Part shown: positions 1-9,188 of the stretch, one piece after another
Layout of the letters: every line of letters begins with the position of its first letter
Numbering within the stretch: position 1 is the stretch's first letter
Origin: Drosophila persimilis
Lineage: Eukaryota > Arthropoda > Insecta > Diptera > Drosophilidae
Length of the DNA stretch: 64,000 nucleotides
Direction: 5' to 3'
NCBI RefSeq assembly: GCF_003286085.1
Contig: NW_020825331.1
Location: 434,001-498,000, forward strand
Made by a program: the position numbers and the translations under genes
The notes under the pieces: generated by a model
Database searches by the model: none
What the model was told of the DNA's origin: nothing
What the model saw: the letters and a program-made list of their open reading frames with translations, nothing else

Positions 1-470
1 ATTTTCTTGGTAATATTTTTTGTATTTATTCATATTTTCTTTGTTTTGTTTGTTATAGTTTATGATATTTTAAATGGTATTTTTTTGGTATTTCATTCAG
101 TATTTAATTTTTAATTTCGTTGAATTTTTTTTTTATTTATTCATATATTTTTTTGTAATTTCTTGGTATTTAATCATATTTTGTTTTTTGGTATTTTATT
201 TGTAAATTCTTGGTAATTTTCTGTATTTATTCATATTTTCTTTGTTGTTTTTTTTGTTATAGTTTTGATATTTTACTTGGCTTTTTTTAAAATTTAATTC
301 GGTAGTTAGTTTGTAATTTCTTGATATTTTTTAATTTATTCAAACTTTCTTTGTTTCGTTGCAGTTTTTGGTATTTAATTTGGTATTTATTTCGGTATTT
401 TATTTGTAATTTCATAGAATTTCATTCGCTGTTAATTTCTCTGTGTATTTTTCCAGGGTATGCCCCACAG
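1..470. repeat. AT-rich diverged tandem repeat
   Basis: Very T-rich DNA in which a block reading TTCTTGGTAAT, then TATTTATTCATATTTTCTTTG, then GTTATAGTTT recurs near positions 5, 205 and, more weakly, 315. GGTATTT is repeated many times between these blocks. It looks like a decayed satellite or minisatellite, or an intron filled by simple-sequence expansion. No coding potential is visible. GGTATTT resembles the Motif 6 core, but at this base composition that may be chance. Confidence 0.55.
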
Positions 471-1370
471 GGTGGTGCCAAACGTAAAACAGCTTTTGAT
501 TCCACATTTGCTTTTTTTTGTTTTTGTTTTATGATAAGAGGAAACAGAACACAACGGCAGCTGCCACCCACTCACTAAACCACCCACTGCCCCTTATCAC
601 CTCCCCCTTCAGACACGTGTCTCAGCCACCCGATACCTTAGGGCTGTGGTTGAATGGGGAGGGGACAGTGGCGCAGTGGCAGTGCCCCAATCAGCAGGAT
701 AATCACAATGCTCGACGTTGATAATGGCGACGTTGATGAGTTTGAACCTGAGCACTCGCCCACTATGGCAAAGAGGGGGGGGGGGGGGGGGGGTAGCGGG
801 GAGTGGGGAGGGGGGAAAAACAGGTGAAAACAAAACACAAAAAAAAATCTAGAATCATTTGTAGTGGTGCCACAGACAGAGCCATGCCTCCAATGCCACA
901 TGCCTCCGAATGACAGACTGCGGACTGGGGACTGGGGACTGGGGACGGGACTTCCTGCTGCATTTCCTTTTCGACTCTTTTTCCGGTCTTCGGGGCTCAT
1001 GGGGTTTCGGGTGTTCCAGGGGCGAGAGGGGTGGAGCGATGGGGAGATGAGGAGGAGGCGTGAAATGTGATGTGATTCCCTGCACCGGACGCCCTTTGGC
1101 AATCAGAGTGCCACCTGAGTGACACAGCAGGGTCTCCGTACCGCCCACCCTCCAGTCCCCACTTGCATCGAAAAGGTGTCCGATTGCTCCACAGGATGGA
1201 CGGAGCACCAATCAGAGAGTGTTTTTGTGGTTTCTGACATTCGTTCGCTCGCTCTCTTCCCTCTTCCGGGATTAGGAATAGAAACCGTCACGGGTCTTGT
1301 GTCCTTGGGAAGCCTTCAAATAGTTTTGGGGAGAATCTTCTTCACGATGGGACACGGGAGGGGTGTTTGT
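471..1370. other. Low-complexity non-coding DNA with a 19-base G run
   Basis: No gene is recognised here. The stretch holds an uninterrupted run of 19 G at 775-793 followed by more G-rich sequence, and a short tandem repeat of GGGGACT near 923-945. The open frames are short, repetitive and overlap on both strands, as expected from simple sequence. It probably belongs to an intron or 5' flank of the minus-strand gene inferred from the exons near 5.6 and 6.7 kb. Confidence 0.5.
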
Positions 1371-1379
1371 CGATCGGCT

Positions 1380-2900
1380 ATTGCACTGCTTTCTTGGGTT
1401 GATTTCCCACTATGATACCATTCCACTCCACGGATTCCACTGCTTTCTTTCAGCGCTCTATTGCTTGATTTTTCATAGTTCTTTGCTTTTGCTTTTGCTT
1501 TTGCCCTACTCCCAGATTCTGTTGTTGTTTAACTCCACACACAAAAACACACACACACATACACACACGAACACGCACACACTGCACACGAAAAAGAATT
1601 CCAAGGTCATTTCCATTGCTTATTTATTCATTCATTCATTCACCATCTCCCTCTCTCTTTCCATTACTACATCTTTTGCTACTTCTTTGGCTCGATCTTC
1701 CCCTTTTCCTTTCCTTTACCCGTTCGTCATCGTGTGTTTTGTTATTATTGCGCGTTGTTCTGCTTCTGCTTCTGCTCTTCTCTTCTTTTGCGATAAGAAA
1801 GAGTTTCGTTTCTCTAATGAAATCACAAAACTTTTCTTCAAAATGAATGAAGCACGTGTGTCGGAGGACAGAGAGGCAGAGAGAGTGAGAGAGGGAGAGG
1901 TAGAAGGAGAGCAGCAAATAATTAAGTAATCGACACTTAAAGATGCGGAAATGCCTTCAAGATTTTAATGATTTTTCGTTTTGCCATAAATATACATACA
2001 TAGATGGAAAATCCAGTGATATCTGGGGCATATGACAGACAGGCACTGCTTGCAGCCAAGAAATTATGAACACCCAGGGCTGCTTCCATTAATTATAATA
2101 TTTTTTCCCTTGGAGAAATACTCATTGATTGTCAAACGAAATGAGATTCTACTGCTTTATTTTCCAGGCCAACGACCTTTGAAATTTGTTATTCCACTGC
2201 TTTATTTCATTTTAAAACTAGATTCTACTGCTTTTCTCTTTATTCAAAATTGACGCTACTGCATTCTTGTCCATTCAGCATAGATGCTACTGCTTTCTTA
2301 GCCATTCAACATGGATTCTACTGCTTTCTTCAAAATAAATTCTACTGCTCTCTTCCCGGTTTAACAAAGATTTCACTGCTTTCTTGTCCATTCATCATAG
2401 ATTCTACTGCTTTCCTGTCCGTTCAGCATAGATTCGACTGATTTCTTCCAAATAAATTCTACTGCTTTCTTCTCTGTTTAACAAAGATTCTAACGCTTTC
2501 TTCTGTATTCAATATAGATTCTACTGCTTTCTTATCCATTCAACAGAAATTCTACTGCTTTATTTGGTAATCAACATAAATTCTACTGCTCTTTTCTCGG
2601 CTTAACCAAGATTCCACTGCTTTCTTGTCCATTCATCATAGATTCTTCGATTCTACCTTTTCTACTGCTTGCTTCAAAACAGATTCTTCTACTTCCTAGG
2701 GCATCCTTCTCACATGATTACACTGTTTTCTACTCCTTTTCCACAGCACTCTTTACCCTCAGAGAATTACATTATTATACTTCTACTACTTTGTTCTGCC
2801 TTAAACAGTTATTCCATTGCTTTCTTCGCCATTCAACATGCGATTCTACTGCTTGTTTGTACACTAAAACTGCTTGACTGCTTCTACCACTGCTTTCTAG
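1380..2900 (+). repeat. Interspersed short-motif array, CTACTGCTTTCTT family
   Basis: The core TTCTACTGCTTTCTT, or variants with CCACTGC, recurs several dozen times and most densely at 2140-2720. It is often followed by GTCCATTCA and CATAGA or AACAAAGA. Spacing varies from about 25 to 50 bp, so this is a degenerate array rather than a strict tandem repeat. All copies read the same way on the plus strand. A related 41 bp array in opposite orientation lies at 3.75-3.99 kb. A CA microsatellite interrupts near 1543-1570. No gene is seen. Confidence 0.7.
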
Positions 2901-3750
2901 TCGAATATATGCATGATACCTCTACTTGCAGTCCACACTCTCGCATCGCATACCAGAGACAAGTGAAATGATTTTTGTGCAGAGGTTACATCTTCTGCCC
3001 CCCCCTCCAACAGACCCCTCTAGCCAGCAAGCAGTTGACAAGTACCGGAAATGGGCCAACAACAACCATCCAAAACAGAACCAAAAAAAAATAGTTGAAA
3101 TATTTGCTATATCATAAAGCATTTTATCGGTTACTAAAAGCAACAACCACCGACCATTATATATATACATATATATATAGTAATGTATGTCTGAATAATA
3201 ATTAAATGAAAACAAAAACAATAAGAAGAGAGGGGTGGCGCTCCCTGTCTCCCTCCCTCCTTGCCTTATCGTCATGCACCAGCAGCAGCAACAAATAGCG
3301 ACAGCGACAGCGACAGAACAAATGTTTAATTCTAGTATTTAAAAATTGTATAACGCTGTAAATTTCACGCGATTTACAAATGCAACAACCACAATGCCAC
3401 AATGGCACAATGGCAATAACACAACAACAAAAATATACAAAAAAAAAACAAAAAACAAATGATGTTGACAAATGTCCGGAGCTTAATTAAAGCGACAGCC
3501 GTTCCCGTTCCACCCCCCCACAACAAAAACAACAACAGCATGGAAGGGGGACGATGAGTAATGAAAAGGAGAACATAGAAGTGGGAGTGGGAGAGAGAGC
3601 ACTACCTATTGGCATTTGAGAGCCCAGAGGGGACTAACGGGACTTGAGGGATACGATCCTTGGGGTGTCCATTGGAAACTTCTTTGGAAGAATTGGCAGT
3701 AAAAGCAGTAGAAAGCAGTGTGGCAGTGGCAAGTGAAAGAGCACAGTCGA
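2901..3750. other. Non-coding spacer between two related arrays
   Basis: No gene recognised. It contains a short alternating TA tract near 3160-3180, CAG/CAA-type sequence at 3278-3320 and A-rich repeats at 3420-3460. It probably lies within an intron or leader of the minus-strand transcription unit whose likely 5' exons are near 5.6 and 6.7 kb. Confidence 0.4.
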
Positions 3751-3753
3751 ATT

Positions 3754-3990
3754 TGGAAAGCAATGGACTCTCATTTGAATGAAAGAGCAAGCAGTGGACA
3801 GCAATGGACTCTCATTTGAATGAAAGAGCAAGCAGTGGACAGCAATGGACTCTCATTTGAATGAAAGAGCAAGCAGTGGACAGCAATGGAATCTCATTTG
3901 AATGAAAGAGCAAGCAGTGGAAAGCAATGGACTCTCCTTTGAATGAAAGGGCAAGCAGTGGAAAGCAATGGACTCTCCTTTGAATGAATC
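3754..3990 (-). repeat. 41 bp tandem repeat, about 5.5 copies
   Basis: The word GAAAGAGCAAGCAGTGG starts at 3781, 3822, 3863 and 3904, with a variant at 3945, a regular 41 bp period. Each unit continues with GCAATGGACTCTCATTTGAAT. Copies differ by only a few bases, so the expansion is recent. Its reverse complement contains CCATTGCTTTCCACTGCTT and TTTCATTCA, the vocabulary of the array at 1.38-2.9 kb, so the two arrays are probably related in opposite orientations. Confidence 0.9.
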
Positions 3991-5512
3991 TATGTGTGAA
4001 TCTATGAATCAGTGGAATCCATGCTACAATGGATAATGTATAATCACTGGATATCCGACATCCGGCAAATCCTTAAATTAAATCCTTATATCGGAAGCAT
4101 TGAATCTTTGCAAGACTTTTGCCAATCCATGTTTTGATGGAAAAATGGATAAACAAAAAAATATTCATTCAATGGATAATTATGTTTAATGAGCAAAGTA
4201 TTACCAAAAGCCAATTGTTGCAACAATAGTCTGAATTTACAACCGAATGCTGGGGCCCAATAATAGCGGTCATTTTCGGATTCGAAGTCGAATTGTGGCC
4301 CCAAATCACGATTGCGCTCGGTTACTGCTTGCTGGCTTGCTGGACTGCTGGACTGCTGGCCTGCTGCTGTTATTACCTCAGTTTTCGTTGCTCGATTGTT
4401 CCACGCAAGAAGCAAAAGTAATACAAACAGAGAAAATGAAAGAAGAGACGACGAAGAATGGATACACTCTTTCTCTCCGGCCAAAGGAAAGCCCGATTCG
4501 ATTTAAATGATAATCAAAACTTTGCTAAAATTAATGTGAATTTTTGCAGGAGGATTTGGATTTGTTGAGGCTCCAGAGACTCTTTTTTCCGTATGATCTT
4601 CCGCCTGTTGGTATTGAAAAACCCCCATAACCGCCGGCCAGGAAAGGGTATTGAAAATTACATAAAACCTTGGGACACCTGAGAGACGGCGGACGGTGGA
4701 CGGTGGACGGGGGCCTGGGAACACAACTGTCTTCACCTTTTTCCGCAGAGAGCACGAGGCAAACGAACTTGCCCCAACAGTTGCTGCTGCCGCTGTTGAT
4801 TAACCTTCTTTTTTTTTCTTGTTTGTATCACAATATTTATTCTCCCTCCCCCCCTTTTGCTTTTTTGTTTTGCTCAAAAGGTTTCAAGGCTGGCAAAAAT
4901 TAAATAAATGTGCAATTATTTACTGCCGCAACGAAAAACGGTTCGACTTTGGGGAGGGGGGGATTGCCCTGTAAGTCCTGGAGATGCCCCATCAAGCAGT
5001 GCAGGGTATCGCTGAATCGAGAGAGAGCCGCAAGCTTAAGAGAACGAGTGCAGTAGGGAGAGGAGCAATAAAAGGAAGAGCATGGCGGAGAATAAGACAA
5101 AGCTTTTCGTATCAGATCACCTTTTCCACCATCTCGCTCGCTCTCCCTCTTGAGAGCCATGGGGAGAGCGCGAAAGAGAAACAACAACAAAAGCAGGAAG
5201 ACAACTTTCGCTGTTTGTGTTTGTTGTTGTTGTTTTTCTGCAACGGGAAATGTGAAACGACAGAGGGAGAAGGAGAAGAGTGACAGGGAGCGCAGAGGCT
5301 CTCTTCTGCCGTTCTTCAAGCTCTTCCTTGCGCCTCCGCTTCCTTTTTCTTTTTATCCTATCCTGCTTTCTCCTCATTTCGTGATTTTTCCCATCTCGTT
5401 TTCGTTCGATTTCCACCACATTCGTTTTTTGTTTAGATTCCCACCAAAATACAATTTCAAATTATTCTCAAATAAACATCAATTAAGAGAGACAGAGAGG
5501 GGCAGAACTTAC
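3991..5512. other. Probable intron of a minus-strand gene
   Basis: No coding exon is recognised. The stretch holds polypyrimidine and polypurine tracts, CTGGCTTGCTGGACTGCTGG-type short repeats near 4330-4365 and ACGGTGGACGG repeats near 4690. It lies just downstream (minus strand) of the donor at 5512, so it would be intronic if that exon is real. Open frames on both strands are compositional. Confidence 0.4.
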
Positions 5513-5722
5513 CGGGAGAAAGAGCGCACAAGAGAGTGTGAGAGAGAGAGGTGGTTCCTGTTGCGCTGCCGCTCCACTCTGCTGATCGTCGTCTGCGTCG
5601 TGCGACTGCCTGCTGCTTTGCTTCTCTTTTTTTTCACTGCCGCTGCTGCTCCGATCCTTGTTTTGTTATACCGTTGCTTTTACTCTAATTTTTTTGTTTG
5701 TCTTTTTACTCTTCGTTTGACT
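5513..5722 (-). promoter_or_regulatory. Probable promoter and non-coding 5' exon (minus strand)
   Basis: Read on the minus strand, an initiator match TCAGTC lies at 5724-5719 with the predicted start at about 5722. A purine-rich, CAG/CGGCAGCGC-containing leader follows, typical of Drosophila 5' UTRs, and it ends in a strong donor, CCCG then GTAAGT, with the exon edge at 5513. I see no DPE at the expected spacing. The downstream exons would lie left of the window. The alternative is a chance donor in purine-rich DNA. Confidence 0.4.
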
Positions 5723-5986
5723 GACTGCAGGATAATGCGGTGGGAGGGGAGTGTGGATTAGAATTGGAAGAAGCAGAAAGTAAAAGAACCAAAAAACACA
5801 CACACACGCACACTTTTTTATTCTGCGGCTGATAAGAATAACAGTAATTGGAGGATAACAACAAAATGAGTCAGGTTTTCTTGTTGTTGTTTTCGCTGTG
5901 GTTTTCTTTCGTTTTTCTTTTTTGTAACTAAACGCACGCTGCCAACGTCGACGCTGACCATTTCCTCATGTGGCGCGCCGCACGCA

Positions 5987-6038
<52 letters not shown>

Positions 6039-6600
6039 AGCACACACATTTTTTTGGGACCTCCGACTCTCTGCCGCTTCTCTTATTTCCTTCATTCCTT
6101 CTTCTACTTCATCGTGTTGTTATGTTTTTTCTGTTGTTTGCCGTTTGCATATTTGTTTAAAGAGCAGTTTTATTTTCTTTAATGCTCACATTGCAAAAAT
6201 ATAATTGTTTTTGCAGCCGCCGCTCTTTTTACTCTTAATTTTTTGCTTTTTTGATTTGTGTTGGTGTTGTTTTTGTGACACTGCTTGGCGTCGCTGCCGC
6301 CGATGGCATTAATTGGCGGCAGCGTAGGAAAAAAATATATGCATACATATATAGAAAATATATTACGAATACATATATATTTTTTGATTTGAATGCCTCC
6401 CGCCACAACTTCCTCTCATTCTTCTTCTTCATCAACCGCTTTTACTGACTCTCCCCACAACATACCACCGCCCCCTTCTCGCTAACGACAGACGCACTTT
6501 TGAACACTTTTCGCTTTTTCCTTTCGCTCTTCAAAATTCACGATTCCCCAGAAGACAAAAAAAAGCATAAAACACACACAAGAAAAAAAGTTGAACTCAC
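5723..6600. repeat. Microsatellite-bearing intron-like DNA, (CA)21
   Basis: An uninterrupted (CA)21 occupies 5991-6032, flanked by other CA-rich sequence. The rest is pyrimidine-rich with short TATA-like tracts near 6335-6380. Long open frames here (Cys-Val or His-Thr runs) are products of the repeat. No gene is visible. Confidence 0.6.
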
Positions 6601-6755
6601 GCCACGGCCGCGACACAGTGTTTGTTGCTTTTGCTGCTGCTCTTTCGTATTTACAGCTATTAATTAATTAATGATTCAACCAAAAATAAAACAAACACAA
6701 TTATTAATGGTCGAAAATATCACTTATTTCGTCCGCGGCGCGATGCAAAACCAAG
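6601..6755 (-). promoter_or_regulatory. Probable upstream non-coding 5' exon (minus strand)
   Basis: On the minus strand, a leader containing AGCAGCAGCAAAAGCAACAA ends at GGCCGTGGC followed by the donor GTGAGT (exon edge 6601). Transcription would start near 6750, where the motif-rich end of repeat copy A begins and Motif 6-like CAGTATATTT lies just upstream. This mirrors the Kelch and Tak1 promoters. With the exon at 5.5-5.7 kb it suggests two alternative promoters for a gene left of the window. No start codon is claimed. Confidence 0.4.
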
Positions 6756-6759
6756 CGGC

Positions 6760-7100
6760 GCTGACCCTCAATACCGAACTACGTCACAAATATCAAAATA
6801 TACTGTAAATATACTGACGAATTATTTGTATGCAAGGTGCATGATATTCCTCGTTTTTGATATTCGGTGTTTTATTACTAGCTAGCTTGGAACCTCAGCT
6901 CAGAACTCATAGTTTCATCGGCGGAATATAACAAATTTCTACGAGACTAGTTAAATTTAAGTTTTCATCTTTATTGCATTGCTTGTAAAATAAGGTTTAA
7001 ACAAAACCGGTCAACAACAACTTCCACTGAATTCTTGTCTTTACTTGGTAACTACACGGTAAATACACATTTGCTACATATTAACTACAACTTTATGTAA
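6760..7100 (+). repeat. Dispersed promoter-bearing repeat, copy A
   Basis: Shares with the other copies, in order: ATACCG and AAATATAC(T/C)G units, GACGAATTA, ATATTCCTCG, TTTTGATATTC, TTTATTACTAGCTAG, CCTCAGC, then AAATAAGGTTTAAAC and GGTAACTACAC. The latter part matches the reverse complement of 8080-8240 well, so the element is at least about 350 bp long. Its low-coordinate end abuts the inferred promoter of the minus-strand gene. I do not recognise the family. Confidence 0.65.
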
Positions 7101-7419
7101 TTCCCAAATGCGACACCTGAAGGGGTTTTTTCATATAAGCCCTATGGAAGCGCCAGTGTGAAAATTTTTGACATGCCTCTTTTCGCGACGTTTTTGAAAA
7201 AATTTAGATTTTGATGGCAATTGATCAGGAATTCGATACTAGTCGCGAATTAGTAATCGATGTGGCCTGGGACATGGCTCTAAATTGCATTTCTACTCGG
7301 TTTCTACATTAGTGCATTGCACAAGAGGGTGAGTCCAAACGCGTCTTAAAATATATTTGAAAATACTATGAAAAGTATAAAATTTGCAAGGTGTGTGAGC
7401 TAGACATGGTGGCAGGAAA
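7101..7419. other. Spacer between repeat copies A and B
   Basis: About 320 bp with no gene and no strong repeat. It may hold diverged remains of the 3' part of copy A. Nothing else is recognised. Confidence 0.3.
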
Positions 7420-7730
7420 ATCAGTGTGACCGCGGTCTTATCGATAAAATATACCGTCTGAACCTTAGAAATATACCGTCGCATATGCAGTAAATATACC
7501 GACGAATTACTCATTTTCCATATTTCTCGATTTTGATATTCCGTAGAATATTACTAGATAGATAAAACCCTCAGCCATGCCCACATAACTTTCCGCCATT
7601 GATGAATAAGTTTTCTACAAAATTAACTACTACTTATTTTGATTGTATTGTGTCCAAAGCACAGCTTAAGCAAAAAAGGTCAATAAAAAAACAGTGGCAA
7701 TGTAGGTGGGTGTAGAATGTACCTGTAACA
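7420..7730 (+). repeat. Dispersed promoter-bearing repeat, copy B (orphan promoter)
   Basis: Starts with AGTGTGACC at 7423-7431, an exact reverse-complement match to the Motif 1 core GGTCACACT. TATCGATA (perfect DRE) follows at 7439-7446, then three AAATATACCG units (Motif 6 on the minus strand) up to about 7500. The shared GACGAATTA, ATTTCTCGATTTTGATATTCCGT and AATATTACTAGATAG blocks follow. The motif order equals that of the Kelch and Tak1 promoters and would drive transcription leftwards from about 7415. No exon or donor was recognised there. Confidence 0.65.
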
Positions 7731-8079
7731 TTTCAACCGGAGTATGGGCACTTGTATACCCTATTCCTTTAATTTTATATGAAGATCCTATTTTTCAAGC
7801 TGTTTTAAAACGTAATTAAGAACCTTTTCTCAGATTCATATGTCTTAGACATATTCGTGCACATGATTAGTGTCTTGTATATATAACTCGATCCGAATAC
7901 CTATTCTTGGTCTCTGTTAGAAAAAAATAAACTGCAAAATATCGTTAAATAGCTTTAGCACAGAGACAAGACATTTTCTCAACTCTCTAATATCCATCCA
8001 GAATGTTGCTCAATCCGCGCCATGTTGAGGGGCAGTGGTGTTCGATTTCTTCTAGACGACGATATATATTATATCGCAA
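7731..8079. other. Unassigned AT-rich spacer
   Basis: About 350 bp in the centre of the spacer between two divergently oriented promoters. No gene or clear repeat is seen. Confidence 0.3.
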
Positions 8080-8585
8080 TAAATTTATGTAGTTGATATG
8101 TATCAAAAGTGTAGTTACCGAGTAGTGACAATGTAAAAAATAGGCATGACCGTTTTCGTTTAAACCTTATTTTAGACAAAATACAATGAAAAAGAGTACT
8201 TAAAATTAATGTTTCTTGTAAAAAAGTAATTCATCAATCGGATACACATGTATGTTCACCACTAAGGGCACTAGCTAGTAATATTAAGCCGATTATCGAA
8301 TTTGAGGAAATTGATTTCTGGTTATGGACATGAACGATTAACCCAGTGTCGACCAGGGGGATGTGTGTAATTTTTTTTGGATCTACAAGAATAATTCCCA
8401 AACAGTATTACTTTACACGGTTTAACTCAAGCTTAGCATGTATTTAAATGAAGGCGGGTGATAACTTAACTTTACTTAATATTCACACTTAACCCCAATA
8501 ACCCCATCGGTATATTTGCGTTAAATTTAGATCACAAGACCGTATATCGGTATATAATGGTATATTTTGTCAATTTCATCCATAT
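8080..8585 (-). repeat. Dispersed promoter-bearing repeat, copy E
   Basis: Read as reverse complement it holds CAAATATACCGATG, CTGGTCGACACTGGGTTAATCG, AATCGGCTTAATATTACTAGC, then AAATAAGGTTTAAAC and CGGTAACTACAC. The central block matches 21.30-21.40 kb (copy D) over roughly 90 bp. The last block matches copy A. It lies head-on to copies A and B and head-to-tail with copy C. Confidence 0.6.
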
Positions 8586-8589
8586 ATTA

Positions 8590-8850
8590 AATTTCATTTT
8601 CATCTGTATATAGAAATAAAGAAAAAGCAAGTGTTTAGAATAAGCCAGTCAAGTAGAAAATTGATTCATAAATCATATAAAATGATGTGGGCATGGTAAA
8701 ATCTAGCTAATAATATTCAACGGAATATTAAAAACGAGGAATATGTAAAATATAACTTGAATTCGTCCGTATATTTACAATATATTTTGGTATATTTCTG
8801 AGGGTCGGACGGTATTGACGATAAATCCGCGATCACACTGGTCGTAAGGA
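8590..8850 (-). repeat. Dispersed promoter-bearing repeat, copy C
   Basis: The reverse complement contains AGTGTGATCGCGGATTTATCG, AAATATACC, GTAAATATACGGACGAATT, ATATTCCTCGTTTTTAATATTCCGT, GAATATTATTAGCTAGAT and ATGCCCACAT. It aligns with copy B through the whole 200 bp motif-proximal part. Its motif end forms the promoter of the BTB-Kelch gene. Confidence 0.7.
8785..8850 (+). promoter_or_regulatory. Core promoter of the BTB-Kelch gene (Motif 6 plus Motif 1)
   Basis: GGTATATTTC at 8789-8798 fits the Drosophila Motif 6 consensus KTYRGTATWTTT. GATCACACTG at 8831-8840 fits Motif 1 (YGGTCACACTR) with one mismatch, in the orientation of the downstream gene. Motifs 1 and 6 are known to co-occur in TATA-less, broadly expressed Drosophila promoters. 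The start site is expected within a few bases of 8845. No TATA box is seen. Confidence 0.65.
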
Positions 8851-9188
8851 AAAGGGGAAAAAAAAGAAAAGTCTGCAAATCACGATTGTAGCACAACTTA
8901 AAAATTCTTAAGATACGAATTTGGGTGCGCAGAAACTGCAGAAGAAACGACGGACCAAAGAACCACAAACAGTTCGACTGTGAAACAGCGCAGCGCTCTC
9001 TCCCCCTTCCAGCGACGCCCCAGGGCCTTTGCTATCAACAACAAACATTTTTAATTATAGTAGCAGGCATTCAGTCGCACTCTTATCGCCCGGAACCGGC
9101 AGCAGCTGGAGGTCGCAGCGTACGGGTTTCCCCAACCTTGGGAGTGACGGGGACCCATATTGATTAAGGTTCTGTTCTGTGGTTCACC

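Noticed and set aside
638-1415. Several overlapping open frames on both strands
   Set aside because: They are Pro/Ser/Arg- or Leu-rich products of simple sequence, overlap each other and lack splice or domain support.
3602-3831. Frames repeating MLFHSNESPLLS
   Set aside because: They are translations of the 41 bp tandem repeat; no gene context.
5818-6182. Cys-Val and His-Thr repeat proteins
   Set aside because: Direct translation of (CA)21 and its complement.
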